A DNA stretch of 64,000 nucleotides from VRUE01 sp963822295 (GCA_963822295.1 CAWGHD010000001.1:1-64000); one strand, 5' to 3'. Counted from the first letter of the stretch, positions 47,092 through 55,604 are shown. Notes: generated by a model not told the origin, from the letters alone. Made by a program: numbers and translations.

Positions 47092-47903
47092 TGGAGGCGA
47101 CCGCCACACAGACCCAGCCGGCGCCGCCGCCGCGCCTGCGCGAGCGCTACGAGGAGGAGGTGCTGCCCTCGCTGGTCAAGAAATTCAAGTACTCGACGCC
47201 GATGCAGGCCCCGACGCTGATCAAGATCACCCTCAACATGGGGGTCGGCGAGGCGAAGCAGGACAACAAGCTGCTCGAAGCCGCCCAGGAGCAGCTGGCG
47301 ACGATCGCCGGCCAGCAGCCGAACGTGCGCCGCGCCCGCAAGTCGATCGCCTCCTTCAAGGTCCGCGAGGGGATGCCGGTCGGCGTCTCCGTCACCCTGC
47401 GCAGGGCGCGGATGTGGGAGTTCCTCGACCGCCTCTGCTCGATCGCGGTGCCCCGGATCCGCGACTTCCGCGGCCTCAACCCGCGCTCCTTCGACGGCCG
47501 CGGCAACTACTCGATGGGCGTCAAGGAGCAGCTGATCTTCCCGGAAATCGACTACGACTCGATCGACGAGGTCCGCGGTCTCGACATCACGATCACGACC
47601 ACGGCACAGACGGACCTCGAGGCCTTCGAGCTGCTGCTCGCGCTCGGCATGCCATTCGCCCAGGACGGGCGGCCCGGCGGTGCCGACGAGGAGAAGCTGG
47701 CCGAGGAAGAGGAGGAGAAGCGCAAGGAGGAGGCCCGGCTCAAGGCCGAGGCCGAGGCGGCCGCGCTCGAGCAGCTCAAAGAGGAGAACCCCGAGGCCTA
47801 TGCCAAGCCGGAGCCCGAAGAGGAGCGAGGCGAGGAGGGCGAAGCGGGCGACGACGGCGACGCGGACAGCTCGCCGGACGAGGAGAATCAGGACGATGGC
47901 TAA
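47091..47903 (+). CDS. rplE: 50S ribosomal protein L5 with acidic C-terminal extension
   Basis: 270 residues. The L5 core (LRERYEEEVLPSLVKKFKYS ... ITLNMGVGEAKQDNKLLEAA ... FPEIDYDSIDEVRGLDITIT ... LLALGMPF) ends near residue 190. An in-frame Glu/Ala/Lys-rich stretch of about 78 residues follows (EEKLAEEEEEKRKEEARLKA ... DADSSPDEENQDDG), partly coiled-coil-like. Typical L5 is about 180 residues. L5 binds 5S rRNA. The last 8 bases overlap rpsN. Confidence 0.96.
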   Translation: MEATATQTQPAPPPRLRERYEEEVLPSLVKKFKYSTPMQAPTLIKITLNMGVGEAKQDNKLLEAAQEQLATIAGQQPNVRRARKSIASFKVREGMPVGVSVTLRRARMWEFLDRLCSIAVPRIRDFRGLNPRSFDGRGNYSMGVKEQLIFPEIDYDSIDEVRGLDITITTTAQTDLEAFELLLALGMPFAQDGRPGGADEEKLAEEEEEKRKEEARLKAEAEAAALEQLKEENPEAYAKPEPEEERGEEGEAGDDGDADSSPDEENQDDG

Positions 47904-48081
47904 GACTTCCCAGAAGGTCCGACAGGGCCGCAAACCCAAGTTCAAGACCCGTGGCTACAGCCGCTGCCGGCGCTGCGGGCGCCCGCGCGCCTTTTACCGC
48001 AAGTTCGGCCTCTGCCGGATCTGCCTGCGCGAGGCGGCCCACGAGGGCTACGTCCCCGGCATGACGAAGTCGAGCTGGTGA
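47896..48081 (+). CDS. rpsN: 30S ribosomal protein S14, zinc-binding type
   Basis: 61 residues: MAKTSQKVRQGRKPKFKTRG ... CRRCGRPRAFYRKFGLCRIC ... REAAHEGYVPGMTKSSW. The two CxxC pairs mark the zinc-containing short form of S14. It overlaps the end of rplE by eight bases. Confidence 0.97.
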   Translation: MAKTSQKVRQGRKPKFKTRGYSRCRRCGRPRAFYRKFGLCRICLREAAHEGYVPGMTKSSW

Positions 48082-48088
48082 GGGCGAG

Positions 48089-48484
48089 ATGCAGACCGAC
48101 CCGATAGCCGATTACCTGACCCGGATCCGCAATGCGATCGGCTCCGGCCATGACGAGGTGGAGATCCCCGCCTCGGGGCTGAAGCTGGAGATGTCCCGCA
48201 TCCTCAAGGAGCAGGGCTACATCCGCGACTTCAACAAACAGCCCGCCAAGGTCGGCGAGGCGATCAGGATCCGCCTCAAGTACACCGAGGACCGCCAGCC
48301 GGTGATCCTCGGCCTGGAGCGGATCTCGCGCCCCGGCCGGCGCCGCTACGTCGACCACAAGCAGGTCCCGCGCGTGGACGGTGGAACCGGGACCGCGATC
48401 GTCAGCACCTCGGTCGGCGTGATGACCGGCCACGAGGCGAAGCAGAGGGGTGTCGGCGGCGAGGTAGTCGCGTACGTCTGGTGA
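48089..48484 (+). CDS. rpsH: 30S ribosomal protein S8
   Basis: 131 residues: MQTDPIADYLTRIRNAIGSG ... SRPGRRRYVDHKQVPRVDGG ... VSTSVGVMTGHEAKQRGVGG. S8 binds the central domain of 16S rRNA and in many bacteria regulates spc operon translation. Normal length. Confidence 0.97.
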   Translation: MQTDPIADYLTRIRNAIGSGHDEVEIPASGLKLEMSRILKEQGYIRDFNKQPAKVGEAIRIRLKYTEDRQPVILGLERISRPGRRRYVDHKQVPRVDGGTGTAIVSTSVGVMTGHEAKQRGVGGEVVAYVW

Positions 48485-48491
48485 GGCAGCG

Positions 48492-49025
48492 ATGAGTCGA
48501 ATCGGAAGAAAGCCAATCGAGTTGCCCGAGGCCGTCACGGTCGAGATCGCCCCTGGGCGGGTCGCCGTCAAGGGCCCGAAGGGCGAGCTCGACCAGCGCC
48601 TCTCGCCGGACATGAAGGTCGAGCAGGCCGAGAGCTCGGTCACCGTCGAGCGACCCACCGACCGCGGCGAGCACCGCGCCCTGCACGGCCTGACGCGCAG
48701 CCTGATCGCGAACATGGTCGAGGGCGTCACCAACGGCTTCGAGAAGAAACTGGAGATCCAGGGCGTCGGCTACAGGGCCCAGCTCAAGGGCAAGAACCTG
48801 GAGATGGCGCTCGGCTACTCGCACTCGGTCACGGTCGAGCCGCCCGAGGGCATCGAGTTCGAGGTCCCGCAGCCGACGGAGATCGTCGTCCGCGGGATCG
48901 ACAAGCAGCTCGTCGGCCAGGTCGCAGCGGACATCCGCAAGCGCCGGCCCCCGGAGCCCTACAAGGGCAAGGGCATCCGCTACCGCGGCGAGCACGTCAT
49001 GCGCAAGGTGGGTAAGCGCGCATGA
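48492..49025 (+). CDS. rplF: 50S ribosomal protein L6
   Basis: 177 residues: MSRIGRKPIELPEAVTVEIA ... GYRAQLKGKNLEMALGYSHS ... RRPPEPYKGKGIRYRGEHVM. Two similar domains as usual. The ATGA overlap with rplR couples translation. Confidence 0.97.
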   Translation: MSRIGRKPIELPEAVTVEIAPGRVAVKGPKGELDQRLSPDMKVEQAESSVTVERPTDRGEHRALHGLTRSLIANMVEGVTNGFEKKLEIQGVGYRAQLKGKNLEMALGYSHSVTVEPPEGIEFEVPQPTEIVVRGIDKQLVGQVAADIRKRRPPEPYKGKGIRYRGEHVMRKVGKRA

Positions 49026-49375
49026 CCGTCGTCACCAAGCGCCAGGCGCGCCTGCGCCGCCGTCGCCGCGTCCGCGCCCGCATCATCGGCACGGCCGAGC
49101 GTCCTCGCCTCTCGGTCTACCGCTCCAATCGCGGCGTCTTCGCCCAGCTCATCGACGACGGCAAGGGCCACACGGTCGCTGCCGTCAACTGGATCGAGCC
49201 CGAGCTGCGCAAGCTGACCGCCAGCGAGCAGGCCAAGAAGGCCGGCGAACTGCTCGCCGAGCGCGGCAAGGCCGCCGGCGTCGAGAGCTGCGTCTTCGAC
49301 CGCGGCGGCTACCAGTTCCACGGCAGGGTCAAGGCCCTCGCCGAAGGCGCCCGCGAGGGAGGGCTGCGCTTCTAA
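49022..49375 (+). CDS. rplR: 50S ribosomal protein L18
   Basis: 117 residues: RLRRRRRVRARIIGTAERPR ... YRSNRGVFAQLIDDGKGHTV ... FDRGGYQFHGRVKALAEGAR. L18 binds 5S rRNA with L5. The basic N-terminus is typical. Confidence 0.97.
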   Translation: MTVVTKRQARLRRRRRVRARIIGTAERPRLSVYRSNRGVFAQLIDDGKGHTVAAVNWIEPELRKLTASEQAKKAGELLAERGKAAGVESCVFDRGGYQFHGRVKALAEGAREGGLRF

Positions 49376-49397
49376 CCGCTACGGTGAGCGACTCGCT

Positions 49398-50342
49398 ATG
49401 AAGGGCATGGACATGACAAACGTGGAGACGGTGAGCCCCAGGGGCCTCGATCTCCAGGAGCGGGTGATCGAGATCAACCGCGTCGCCAAGGTGGTCAAGG
49501 GCGGCCGTCGCTTCTCGTTCACGGCGCTGGTCGCCGTCGGCGACGAGGAGGGCGTGGTCGGAATCGGCTACGGCAAGGCCCGCGAGGTCCCGCTTGCGAT
49601 CCAGAAGGGCGTCGAGAACGCCCGCAAGAACCTGATCCGGGTGCCCAAATACGGGCAGACCCTGACCCACAAGATCATCGGCCGCTACGGCGCGGGGCAC
49701 GTCGTCCTGCGCCCGGCCAGCCCCGGTACCGGCGTGATCGCCGGCGGCGGCGTGCGGGCGGTGCTCGAGCTCGGCGGCGTCCGCGACGTGCTGACCAAGA
49801 GCATCGGAACCCAGAACCCGATCAACCTCGTCAAGGCGACGATGGACGGGCTGATCCGGTTGCGGCGGCCTGAGGAGGTTGCTGAGCTGCGCGGGTTGAC
49901 TGTCAGCCAGGTGCTTGGGGTTGCTCCCAAGGCCGAGAAGGTTGCGGCGACACTTACTGCTGACGGAGGCGCTTCGGCCGCCGCTGACGCGGCATCCGAG
50001 GGGCCTGCGGGCGGGGGCTCCGCCTCCGTTCTCGACCCCTCGGATACCGCGCCACCGGCGGAGGAGCCGACTGCCCCAGCGACTGAGGTTCCGGCCGCCG
50101 AGGCTGACGCACCGGCCGAGGAGCCGGCTGAGCAGGACGCGAAAGCCGAGGAGGCGAAAGCCCCGGCCAAGGAGACCGCTGAACAGCCGAAAGCCGAGGA
50201 GGCCGAGGCTCCCGCTGAGGAGGCGAGCGGCCCGGCCGACGCGCCTACTGAGGTGGAGGCGACCGAGCAGGCCGAGGCGGAGATTCCGGCCGCCCAGGAG
50301 GCCGCCGAGGAGGCTCCGGCCGCCGAGGAGGACAAGTCGTGA
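49398..50342 (+). CDS. rpsE: 30S ribosomal protein S5 with long Ala/Glu/Pro C-terminal extension
   Basis: The core is S5: LDLQERVIEINRVAKVVKGG, GEEGVVGIGYGKAREVPLAI-like text, and GAGHVVLRPASPGTGVIAGG, to about residue 176. Then an in-frame low-complexity tail of about 138 residues follows (repeats of the EAPAEEP and AEEAKAP type), so the protein is nearly twice the usual length. Start choice: ATG 49398, 49407 or 49413. AAGGG at about 49403 favours 49413, and I list the longest. Codon choice changes abruptly near 49860 (GTT, GCT, CTT, TTG appear). The stop overlaps the rpmD start (GTGA). Confidence 0.95.
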   Translation: MKGMDMTNVETVSPRGLDLQERVIEINRVAKVVKGGRRFSFTALVAVGDEEGVVGIGYGKAREVPLAIQKGVENARKNLIRVPKYGQTLTHKIIGRYGAGHVVLRPASPGTGVIAGGGVRAVLELGGVRDVLTKSIGTQNPINLVKATMDGLIRLRRPEEVAELRGLTVSQVLGVAPKAEKVAATLTADGGASAAADAASEGPAGGGSASVLDPSDTAPPAEEPTAPATEVPAAEADAPAEEPAEQDAKAEEAKAPAKETAEQPKAEEAEAPAEEASGPADAPTEVEATEQAEAEIPAAQEAAEEAPAAEEDKS

Positions 50343-50518
50343 GCGCGGTCAAGATCCGCCAGGTCAGGTCGGCCAACGGGTCCAACCCGAGCCAGAAAGG
50401 CACTCTGAAGGCTCTCGGCCTCGGTCGCATCGGCAGGTCGGTCGAGCGCAAGGACTCGCCGCAGCTTCAGGGCCAGATCAAGGTCGTCTCCCACCTGGTC
50501 GAGGTCGACGATGGCTGA
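50339..50518 (+). CDS. rpmD: 50S ribosomal protein L30
   Basis: 59 residues from GTG 50339, overlapping the rpsE stop: SAVKIRQVRSANGSNPSQKG ... LGLGRIGRSVERKDSPQLQG ... VSHLVEVDDG. This is the normal short L30. Its last eight bases overlap the rplO start. Confidence 0.93.
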   Translation: MSAVKIRQVRSANGSNPSQKGTLKALGLGRIGRSVERKDSPQLQGQIKVVSHLVEVDDG

Positions 50519-51065
50519 GAAAGCCGCGAAAGAGAAGGACAAAGCCGCCAAAGCCTCCGAGGAGAAGGAGGCGGCCCCCAGCGAGCGCTCGCAGGAGATC
50601 GGCCTCCACAACATCAGGCCGAAGCCCGGCTCCAAACGGCCGCGCAAGCGCGTCGGTCGCGGCGAGGGCAGCCGCGGCAAGACCTCCGGTCGCGGCCACA
50701 AGGGCTACGGCTCGCGCTCGGGCGCGAAGAAGAAGGCCGGCTACGAGGGCGGCCAGAACCCGATCCACATGCGGATGCGAAAGCTCCGCGGCCCGCACAA
50801 AAAGACGTCGATGCCGTTCGAGAACTTCCGCACCAAGACGCAGCCGGTCAACCTCGCCGACCTCGACGAGCGCTTCGACTCAGGCGCCGAGGTCAACCCC
50901 GACAGCCTCAGGGAGAAGGGCCTGGCGACCCGCAAGCTGCCGGTCAAGGTCCTCGCCCGCGGTGAGATCTCGAAGAAGCTCGACGTGCACGCTCACGGCT
51001 TCAGCGCCGCCGCCAAGGAGAAGATCGAGGCGGCAGGCGGCTCCTGCCACACTCTGGAGTCCTAA
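50511..51065 (+). CDS. rplO: 50S ribosomal protein L15
   Basis: 184 residues. A charged N-terminal extension of about 30 residues (EKAAKEKDKAAKASEEKEAA) precedes the core IGLHNIRPKPGSKRPRKRVG ... GRGHKGYGSRSGAKKKAGYE ... KVLARGEISKKLDVHAHGFS. L15 is a late assembly protein. The stop overlaps the secY start (TAATG). Confidence 0.96.
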   Translation: MAEKAAKEKDKAAKASEEKEAAPSERSQEIGLHNIRPKPGSKRPRKRVGRGEGSRGKTSGRGHKGYGSRSGAKKKAGYEGGQNPIHMRMRKLRGPHKKTSMPFENFRTKTQPVNLADLDERFDSGAEVNPDSLREKGLATRKLPVKVLARGEISKKLDVHAHGFSAAAKEKIEAAGGSCHTLES

Positions 51066-52339
51066 TGATCAGGACCATCGCGAACGCATTCAGCGTCGCC
51101 GACATCCGCAAGAAGCTCGCCTTCACCGCGGCGATGCTGCTGCTCTACAGGCTCGGCGCCTACATCCCCTCGCCGGGGGTGGACATCGACGCCGTCAGGG
51201 AAGTCCAGGACAACTTCGGCGGCTCCAACATCCTCGGCTTCCTCAACCTCTTCTCGGGCGGCGGCCTCGAGCGCCTCTCGCTCTTCGCGCTGGGGATCAT
51301 GCCCTACATCACGGCCTCGATCATCCTGCAGCTGCTGACCGTGGTCGTGCCCTCGCTGGAGAAACTCCAGAAAGAAGGCGAGGTGGGGCAGCAGAAGATC
51401 ACCCAGTACACGCGCTACCTGACGGTCGGGCTCGCCTTCGGCCAGTCCTTCGGCTACGTCCTCCTCTTCCGGTCCTTCGGCGAACAGGCGGGCAGCGACA
51501 ACCTCCTCGGCAGCCTCGCCGGCCCGAAAGTGCTGCTCATCGTGATCAGCCTCACCGCGGGCTGCACGCTGCTCATGTGGCTGGGCGAGCTGATCACCCA
51601 ACGCGGCATCGGCAATGGGATCTCGTTGATGATCTTCGCCTCGATCGTCTCCGGCCTGCCCGGGGGGATCACGGCGTGGTGGACCAACCCGGACCAGGTC
51701 TTCGTCGTGATGATGCCCTTCATCGCGCTGGCGGTGATCGTCGCGATCGTCTTCGTCCAGGAGGGACAGCGGCGGATCCCCGTCCAGTACGCGAAACGGA
51801 TGGTCGGCCGGAAAATGACCTCCGGCGGCTCGACCTACCTGCCGCTGCGGGTCAACATGGCCGGCGTCATCCCGGTCATCTTCGCCGCCTCGATCATGGC
51901 CTTCCCGCCGACGATCGGACAGCTCCTCAACACGCCCGCCGCGCTCGACTTCGCCGCCTTCTTCAGCCCCGACGGGTGGGCCTACGTGGTCGGCGAGGTG
52001 TTCTTCATCATCATCTTCACCTACTTCTACACGGCGGTCACCTTCAACCCCGTGGACCAGGCCGACAACCTGAAGAAATACGGCGGGTTCATCCCCGGGG
52101 TGCGCCCCGGTCGGCCGACCGCCGAGTACCTGGACCGCATCCTCTCGCGGCTGACCTTCCCGGGAGCGCTCTACCTGGGCGCGGTCGCGGCCCTTCCGAC
52201 AATCCTGATCAGCCAGACCTCGGCGAACTTCTTCTTCGGCGGCACCTCGATCCTGATCGTGATCGGCGTCGCGCTGGACACTGTGAAGCAGCTCGAGGCG
52301 CAGCTGATGATGCGCAACTACGAGGGCTTCCTGAAATAG
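51065..52339 (+). CDS. secY: Preprotein translocase subunit SecY
   Basis: 424 residues, intact, ten transmembrane helices expected. Landmarks are KLAFTAAMLLLYRLGAYIPS, the GIMPYITASIILQLLTVVVP segment, the plug and gate region, the cytoplasmic loop QEGQRRIPVQYAKRMVGRKM and the C-terminal LMMRNYEGFLK. SecY is the protein-conducting pore that would export the many signal-peptide proteins at the left of this window. SecE is encoded at 21814-22342. Confidence 0.98.
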   Translation: MIRTIANAFSVADIRKKLAFTAAMLLLYRLGAYIPSPGVDIDAVREVQDNFGGSNILGFLNLFSGGGLERLSLFALGIMPYITASIILQLLTVVVPSLEKLQKEGEVGQQKITQYTRYLTVGLAFGQSFGYVLLFRSFGEQAGSDNLLGSLAGPKVLLIVISLTAGCTLLMWLGELITQRGIGNGISLMIFASIVSGLPGGITAWWTNPDQVFVVMMPFIALAVIVAIVFVQEGQRRIPVQYAKRMVGRKMTSGGSTYLPLRVNMAGVIPVIFAASIMAFPPTIGQLLNTPAALDFAAFFSPDGWAYVVGEVFFIIIFTYFYTAVTFNPVDQADNLKKYGGFIPGVRPGRPTAEYLDRILSRLTFPGALYLGAVAALPTILISQTSANFFFGGTSILIVIGVALDTVKQLEAQLMMRNYEGFLK

Positions 52340-52346
52340 TCCGCGG

Positions 52347-53028
52347 ATGCCCGAGCTGAATCTCGTCCTTCTAGGCCCTCCAGGCAGCGGCAAGGGAACG
52401 CAGGGCGAGCGGCTGCGCGAAGACCTGCGGCTGCCCTACTACGCGACGGGCGACATCCTGCGTGCCGCCGTGCGCGACGAGACCGAGCTGGGCCGCACCG
52501 CGAAGGAGTACATGGACCGCGGCGACCTGGTCCCGGACGAGGTGATCGTCGGCGTGATCGCCGACCGGGTCGACTCCGACGAGGCGGCCGACGGCTTCAT
52601 CCTCGACGGCTTCCCCCGCACCGAGCCGCAGGCCGAGGCGCTGGCCGAGGAGCTGGAGAAGCTGGGACGGGGGCTGACCGCGGTGCTGCTGATCGACGTC
52701 AGCGACGACGAGGTCGTCCGCAGGCTGGGCGGGCGACAGCACCTGCGAGGAGAGCGGCCACGTCTTCCATTTCGAGTTCAACCCCCCCGAGCGGGAGGGG
52801 GTCTGCGACCTCGACGGAAGCGCGCTCACGGTCCGTGACGACGACAAGCCCGAGGTGATCCGCCACCGGCTCGAGCAGTACCACGGGAAGACGGAGCCGC
52901 TGATCGACTACTACGACCACAAGAGCCTGCTGCGGCGGATCGACGGGGCGGCGACTCCGGACGAGGTCGCGGCGGAGCTCGAGCGGACGCTGGCGACCCT
53001 GAGGCTCGAAGGCGACGAGGCCATCTAG
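52347..53028 (+). CDS. adk: Adenylate kinase (one base inserted)
   Basis: The P-loop is LLGPPGSGKGTQGERLREDL, the NMP-binding region YYATGDILRAAVRDETELG, and ILDGFPRTEPQAEALAEELE follows. Removing one extra A near 52733 gives GGRSTCEESGHVFHFEFNPP and an unbroken 226-residue enzyme ending at 53028. The LID has only two of the four usual zinc cysteines (C-x2-S ... C-x2-D). It catalyses ATP + AMP = 2 ADP. The position after secY and before map is standard. Confidence 0.93.
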
Positions 53029-53031
53029 AGC

Positions 53032-53793
53032 GTGTACAGGATGATCGTGCGCAAGACCCCTGAGCAGATCGACCAGATGGCGGTCGCGGGCGACATCCTC
53101 GTCCGCTGCCTGCAGATGCTCGCCGCCAAGGCGCGGCCCGGGGTGACGACGAAGCAGCTCGACACGACGGCCGAGAAATTCATCCGCTCCCAGGGGGCGA
53201 CGCCCGCCTTCAAGGGCTACCGGGGCTTCCCGGGCTCGATCTGCGCCTCGCCCAACTCGATGGTGGTGCACGGCATCCCCGGCCCCTACGAGTGCCGCAA
53301 GGAAGACGTGCTCTCGATCGACGTCGGCGTCGTCAAGGACGGCTGGGTCGCCGATGCGGCGATGACCGTGCCGATCGGCCCGACCACGCCGGAGGCCGAG
53401 AAGCTGCTCGACGTGACCAGGGCCTCGCTCTTCGCCGGCGCCGAGCAGATGGTCCCCGGCAACCACGTCGGCGACGTCTCGGCGGCGATCCAGCGCACGG
53501 TCGAGGACGAGGGGCTCTCGATAATCCGCACCCTGGTCGGTCACGGCATCGGCCGGCAGATGCACGAGGACCCCCAGGTCCCGAACTTCGGCGAGCCCGG
53601 CAAGGGCCCCCTGATCGAGGAGGGGACGGTGCTGGCGATCGAGCCGATGGTCAACTTCGGCGGCCCGCAGGTCCGGATGGGCGACGACGGCTGGGCCGTC
53701 TACTCGGAGGACGGCTCGCTCGCCGCCCATTTCGAGTTCACGGTCGCGGCCACCGGCGACGGGCCGCGCATCCTCACCCCCTGGCACGAATAG
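53032..53793 (+). CDS. map: Methionine aminopeptidase, type I
   Basis: 253 residues from GTG 53032 (ATG 53041 is also possible). Metal ligands are visible: IDVGVVKDGWVADAAMTVP (two Asp), GHGIGRQMHEDPQVPNFGEP (His), IEPMVNFG (Glu) and HFEFTV (Glu). The substrate-pocket histidine is in VVHGIPGPY. It removes N-terminal Met from nascent proteins. It starts 3 bases after adk. Confidence 0.96.
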   Translation: MYRMIVRKTPEQIDQMAVAGDILVRCLQMLAAKARPGVTTKQLDTTAEKFIRSQGATPAFKGYRGFPGSICASPNSMVVHGIPGPYECRKEDVLSIDVGVVKDGWVADAAMTVPIGPTTPEAEKLLDVTRASLFAGAEQMVPGNHVGDVSAAIQRTVEDEGLSIIRTLVGHGIGRQMHEDPQVPNFGEPGKGPLIEEGTVLAIEPMVNFGGPQVRMGDDGWAVYSEDGSLAAHFEFTVAATGDGPRILTPWHE

Positions 53794-53799
53794 GGACCG

Positions 53800-54501
53800 A
53801 TGCCCGCACCGGCGGACCACGTGTTCGAGCCCGGGGACCAGCAGACCTGGTCCGCGGTCGACGATTACGTGTCCGACCTGCTGTCGCCCCACGACGAGGC
53901 CTTGGAGCAGGCGATTGCCAGTGCCGTCGAGGCCGGTCTGCCGGCGATCCAGGTCTCGCCGCCGCAGGGCAAGCTGCTCGCCCTCCTGGCCCGCTCGATC
54001 GGTGCCCGCACGGCGCTCGAGTTCGGCACGCTCGGCGGCTACAGCACGATCTGGATCGCCAGGGCGCTGCCGGCAGACGGGCGGCTGGTCACGCTCGAGG
54101 CCGATCCCACGTACGCGGAGGTGGCGCGGGCCAGCATCGAGCGCGCCGGGGTCGGCGACCGGGTCGAGGTCCGGGTCGGGCCCGCGCTCGAGACGCTGCC
54201 GCGGCTGGCGGAGGAGGGGGCGGGCCCGTTCGACCTCGTCTTCATCGACGCCGACAAGGTCAACACGCCGGAGTACTTCGCCTGGTCGCTGGACCGCACC
54301 CGCCCCGGCGGCCTGATCGTCGCCGACAACGTCGTCCGTGACGGCGCCCTGGTCGACGAGGCGAACGAGGACCCCGCGATCGCCGCCCAGCGTCGTTTCC
54401 ACGAGATGCTCGCCGCCGAGGCGCGGGTCGACGCGACGACGATCCAGACCGTCGGCGGCAAGGGCTACGACGGCTTCACCCTCGCTTTGGTCGGGCCCTG
54501 A
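53800..54501 (+). CDS. SAM-dependent O-methyltransferase (CCoAOMT/COMT-like)
   Basis: 233 residues. Motif I is ALEFGTLGGYSTIWIARALP (SAM binding), motif II VTLEADPTYAEVARASIERA, then FDLVFIDADKVNTPEYFAWS (metal-binding and catalytic Asp) and LIVADNVVRDGALVDEANED. These are typical of cation-dependent O-methyltransferases of the caffeoyl-CoA/catechol family. The substrate is unknown. It begins 6 bases after map, where infA is normally found, and is followed by 180 bases with two hairpins before rpmJ. Confidence 0.9.
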   Translation: MPAPADHVFEPGDQQTWSAVDDYVSDLLSPHDEALEQAIASAVEAGLPAIQVSPPQGKLLALLARSIGARTALEFGTLGGYSTIWIARALPADGRLVTLEADPTYAEVARASIERAGVGDRVEVRVGPALETLPRLAEEGAGPFDLVFIDADKVNTPEYFAWSLDRTRPGGLIVADNVVRDGALVDEANEDPAIAAQRRFHEMLAAEARVDATTIQTVGGKGYDGFTLALVGP

Positions 54502-54510
54502 TGCGGATCT

Positions 54511-54547
54511 CATCAAGTTCGCCAGGCATCGCATGGTCAACTTGATG
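54511..54547 (+). repeat. Inverted repeat in the rpmJ leader
   Basis: CATCAAGTT (54511-54519) is the exact reverse complement of AACTTGATG (54539-54547), with a 19-base loop. It starts 9 bases after the methyltransferase stop. It may be a leader structure or a protein-binding site for the alpha operon. Confidence 0.4.
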
Positions 54548-54632
54548 CGATTTCTCCCGGTCGGCCTCGTGAACGCTGCCCTGCTATCTTTCCCGGTCGG
54601 CCCAAGTGGCCGTTTAGTTGCGCCTGCCGTCC

Positions 54633-54664
54633 GACTCCTGGGGCGTCGCGGGAGTCCTGTTTTC
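54633..54664 (+). terminator. Terminator-like hairpin before rpmJ
   Basis: GACTCC (54633-54638) pairs with GGAGTC (54651-54656), followed by CTGTTTTC. It ends 18 bases before the rpmJ start, so it would act as an attenuator rather than a simple terminator unless a promoter overlaps it. The remaining bases of 54502-54681 show no infA-like coding potential. Confidence 0.4.
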
Positions 54665-54681
54665 GATACGAATCCGGAGCG

Positions 54682-54795
54682 ATGAAGGTCCGAGCTTCCG
54701 TAAAGCCGATGTGCGAAAAGTGCAAGATCATCCGCCGCAACGGCGCGGTGCTGGTGATCTGCCCGAATCCCCGCCACAAGCAGCGGCAGGGCTAG
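54682..54795 (+). CDS. rpmJ: 50S ribosomal protein L36
   Basis: 37 residues: MKVRASVKPMCEKCKIIRRN followed by GAVLVICPNPRHKQRQG. The C-x2-C ... C-x4-H zinc ribbon is complete. GGAG lies 5 bases upstream of the ATG. It heads the alpha operon here (rpmJ-rpsM-rpsK-rpsD-rpoA-rplQ). Confidence 0.97.
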   Translation: MKVRASVKPMCEKCKIIRRNGAVLVICPNPRHKQRQG

Positions 54796-54807
54796 GGGCA
54801 GGCGACG

Positions 54808-55188
54808 ATGGCACGCATCGCGGGAGTCAACATCCCGGTTCAACAAACGGGTCGAAATCGGCCTCACCTACGTCTACGGGATCGGCCAGTCGACCGCCCA
54901 GAAAATCCTCGCGAGACCAAGATCGACACGAGCACGCAGGTCAAGGACCTGACCGAGGACGAGGTCATCCGCCTGCGTGAAGCCGTCGAGCAGCACGAGG
55001 TCGAGGGCGACCTGCGCCGCGAGCGCTCGCAGAACGTCAAACGGCTGATGGAGATCGGCTCCTACCGCGGGCTGCGACACCGCCGCGGGCTTCCCGTCCG
55101 CGGACAGCGGACCAAGACCAACGCGCGCGGCCGCAAGGGCCCGCGCCGGATGAGCGTCGCCGGCAAGCGCAAGGCGCCGCAGAAATAG
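54808..55188 (+). CDS. rpsM: 30S ribosomal protein S13 (two compensating indels)
   Basis: Starts MARIAGVNIPV. An extra T near 54841 and a missing C near 54911 move the middle segment into another frame. Restored, it reads NKRVEIGLTYVYGIGQSTAQ-KILAETKIDT. The rest is normal: EDEVIRLREAVEQHEVEGDL ... SYRGLRHRRGLPVRGQRTKT ... RRMSVAGKRKAPQK, 126 residues. S13 contacts S19 and the P-site tRNA at the subunit head. Confidence 0.93.
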   Translation: MARIAGVNIPVQQTGRNRPHLRLRDRPVDRPENPRETKIDTSTQVKDLTEDEVIRLREAVEQHEVEGDLRRERSQNVKRLMEIGSYRGLRHRRGLPVRGQRTKTNARGRKGPRRMSVAGKRKAPQK

Positions 55189-55196
55189 AGATTTAG

Positions 55197-55598
55197 ATGG
55201 CCGCACCGAAAAAACCCGCGAAGGGGCGCTCACGGCGCCGTGTCAAAAAGAACGTCACCTACGGGCAGGCGCACATCAAGACTTCCTTCAACAACACGAT
55301 CGTCACCCTGACCGACACCGAGGGCAATGTGATCGCCTGGGAGTCGGCCGGCTCGGCCGGGTTCAAAGGCTCGCGCAAGTCGACTCCGTTCGCCGCCCAG
55401 GTGACCGCCGACGCCGCCGCCAAGAAAGGCATGGAGCACGGGCTCGAGAAAGTCGAGGTCTTCGCCAAGGGCGCCGGCTCCGGCCGCGAGACCGCGATCC
55501 GCTCGCTGCAGGCCGCCGGGCTCGACGTGACCACGGTCAAGGACGTCTCCCCGCAGGCGCACAACGGCTGCCGCCCGAAAAAGCGGCGGAGGGTCTAG
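55197..55598 (+). CDS. rpsK: 30S ribosomal protein S11
   Basis: 133 residues: RRRVKKNVTYGQAHIKTSFN ... TLTDTEGNVIAWESAGSAGF ... DVSPQAHNGCRPKKRRRV. S11 lies in the platform near the mRNA exit. The intact C-terminus carries the conserved NGCRPKKRR. Confidence 0.98.
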   Translation: MAAPKKPAKGRSRRRVKKNVTYGQAHIKTSFNNTIVTLTDTEGNVIAWESAGSAGFKGSRKSTPFAAQVTADAAAKKGMEHGLEKVEVFAKGAGSGRETAIRSLQAAGLDVTTVKDVSPQAHNGCRPKKRRRV

Positions 55599-55604
55599 GC
55601 GCTA

